From assembly GCA_026416355.1 (NCBI GenBank), contig JAOAFH010000154.1, positions 1 through 7,079 on the forward strand: 7,079 nt of DNA, written 5' to 3'. Source of the stretch: Clostridiales bacterium. GTDB lineage: Bacteria; Bacillota; Clostridia; Clostridiales; Caloramatoraceae. Positions 6,522-7,079 of this stretch are shown piece after piece; position 1 is the stretch's first letter, and the number at the start of each line of letters is the position of its first letter. The notes under the pieces are model-generated. The model was not told the DNA's origin. It saw nothing but the letters and a program-made list of their open reading frames with translations, and did no database searches. Position numbers and translations under genes: made by a program.

Positions 6522-7079
6522 ATGAAGGTATTAGTTATTAACTGTGGAAGTTCATCATTAAAGTATCAATTAATCAACATGGAAAGCGAACAAGTTATGG
6601 CAAAGGGACTTGTTGAAAGAATAGGAATAGAAGGTTCACAACTTAAGCATCAACCAGAAGGAATGGATAAGGTAGTTATTGAAAAAGCGATGAAGGATCA
6701 CAAGGATGCTATTAAAGTCGTATTAGATGCTCTTGTTGATGAAAATCATGGTGTAATAAAAGATATGAATGAAATTTCAGCTGTTGGACATAGAGTTGTA
6801 CATGGTGGAGAAAAATATTCGTTGCCAGTAATAATTAATGATGATGTTAAAAAAGATATTGAAGAATGTATTCCTATGGCACCGTTACATAATCCACATC
6901 ATTTGTCAGGGATAGTTGCAATAGAAAATTTTTTGCCAAAAGTGCCAAATGTAGCAGTTTTTGACACTGCATTTTTTCAAACAATACCAGATGAAGCAGC
7001 GATTTATGGATTACCTTATAAATATTATGAAAAGTATAAAATAAAAAAGTATGGTTTTCACGGGACATCACATTATTAT
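6522..7079 (+). CDS. ackA: Acetate kinase, 3'-truncated by the window edge
   Basis: AckA converts acetyl phosphate and ADP to acetate and ATP, completing the Pta-AckA route. The first 186 of about 400 residues are visible and no stop is reached. Catalytic or binding residues occur at the same numbers as in Methanosarcina thermophila acetate kinase: Asn7 (INCGSSSLKYQ), Arg91 (GHRVVHGGE), His123 (PLHNP), Asp148 (FDTAF) and His180 (GFHGTSH). AAAGGAG at 6507-6513 is eight bases before ATG. The oddity is a change in character after residue 99: before it, leucine codons are TTA or CTT and the protein looks typically clostridial; after it TTG, TCG, CCG, GGG and GTG codons appear, Phe is always TTT, and the protein reads AFFQTIP and SHYY where most family members I recall have AFHQTMP and SHKY or SHRY. 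See findings. Confidence 0.95.
   Translation, partial: MKVLVINCGSSSLKYQLINMESEQVMAKGLVERIGIEGSQLKHQPEGMDKVVIEKAMKDHKDAIKVVLDALVDENHGVIKDMNEISAVGHRVVHGGEKYSLPVIINDDVKKDIEECIPMAPLHNPHHLSGIVAIENFLPKVPNVAVFDTAFFQTIPDEAAIYGLPYKYYEKYKIKKYGFHGTSHYY

Noticed and set aside
6874..7071. 65-codon minus-strand open frame
   Set aside because: It is antisense to conserved acetate kinase motifs (PLHNP, FDTAF, GFHGTSH), so it is a shadow of ackA.

Overview
The window is strongly AT-rich chromosomal DNA with clostridial-type protein sequences, Firmicutes-style Shine-Dalgarno sites (AGGAGG, AAAGGAG) and a gene neighbourhood typical of anaerobic, spore-forming Clostridia. The fermentation genes pta and ackA, a C. 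symbiosum-like glutamate dehydrogenase and the sporulation membrane protein YlbJ/SpoVV all point that way. Genus and species cannot be fixed from the sequence alone. Both ends cut through genes: gdhA lacks its 5' part and ackA lacks its 3' part.

Layout: (1) 1-973, the 3' two thirds of gdhA and a strong intrinsic terminator. (2) 974-2147, a short promoter region and the overlapping pair rsmD-coaD. (3) 2144-3286, ylbJ/spoVV on the minus strand, meeting coaD tail to tail. (4) 3348-4142, a patatin-like hydrolase (YlbK/RssA type) on the plus strand, divergent from ylbJ. (5) 4117-5340, tmcAL (ylbM) on the minus strand, overlapping the hydrolase gene tail to tail by 26 bases. (6) 5341-5487, a divergent regulatory region with good promoter elements and a 33-base dyad. 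(7) 5488 to the end, the pta-ackA operon.

The rsmD-coaD-ylbJ-ylbK-ylbM block matches, from memory, the ylbH-ylbI-ylbJ-ylbK-(ylbL)-ylbM order of Bacillus subtilis. Here ylbL is absent and ylbJ and ylbM are inverted, so the strands alternate. The genes cover rRNA methylation, coenzyme A synthesis, spore dipicolinate transport, a probable lipid hydrolase, tRNA wobble acetylation and the acetyl-CoA to acetate/ATP route. Two links are biochemically sensible: CoaD makes the CoA precursor that Pta acts on, and TmcAL consumes the acetate that Pta-AckA produces and shares a divergent promoter region with them.

I do not see a novel defence, mobile or RNA system. There is no CRISPR array, tRNA, rRNA, insertion sequence or phage gene that I can support. 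The points most worth a second look are an abrupt change in codon use and sequence character inside ackA (about 6819 onward), the back-to-back promoters and dyad between tmcAL and pta, and the two convergent 3' overlaps without visible terminators.
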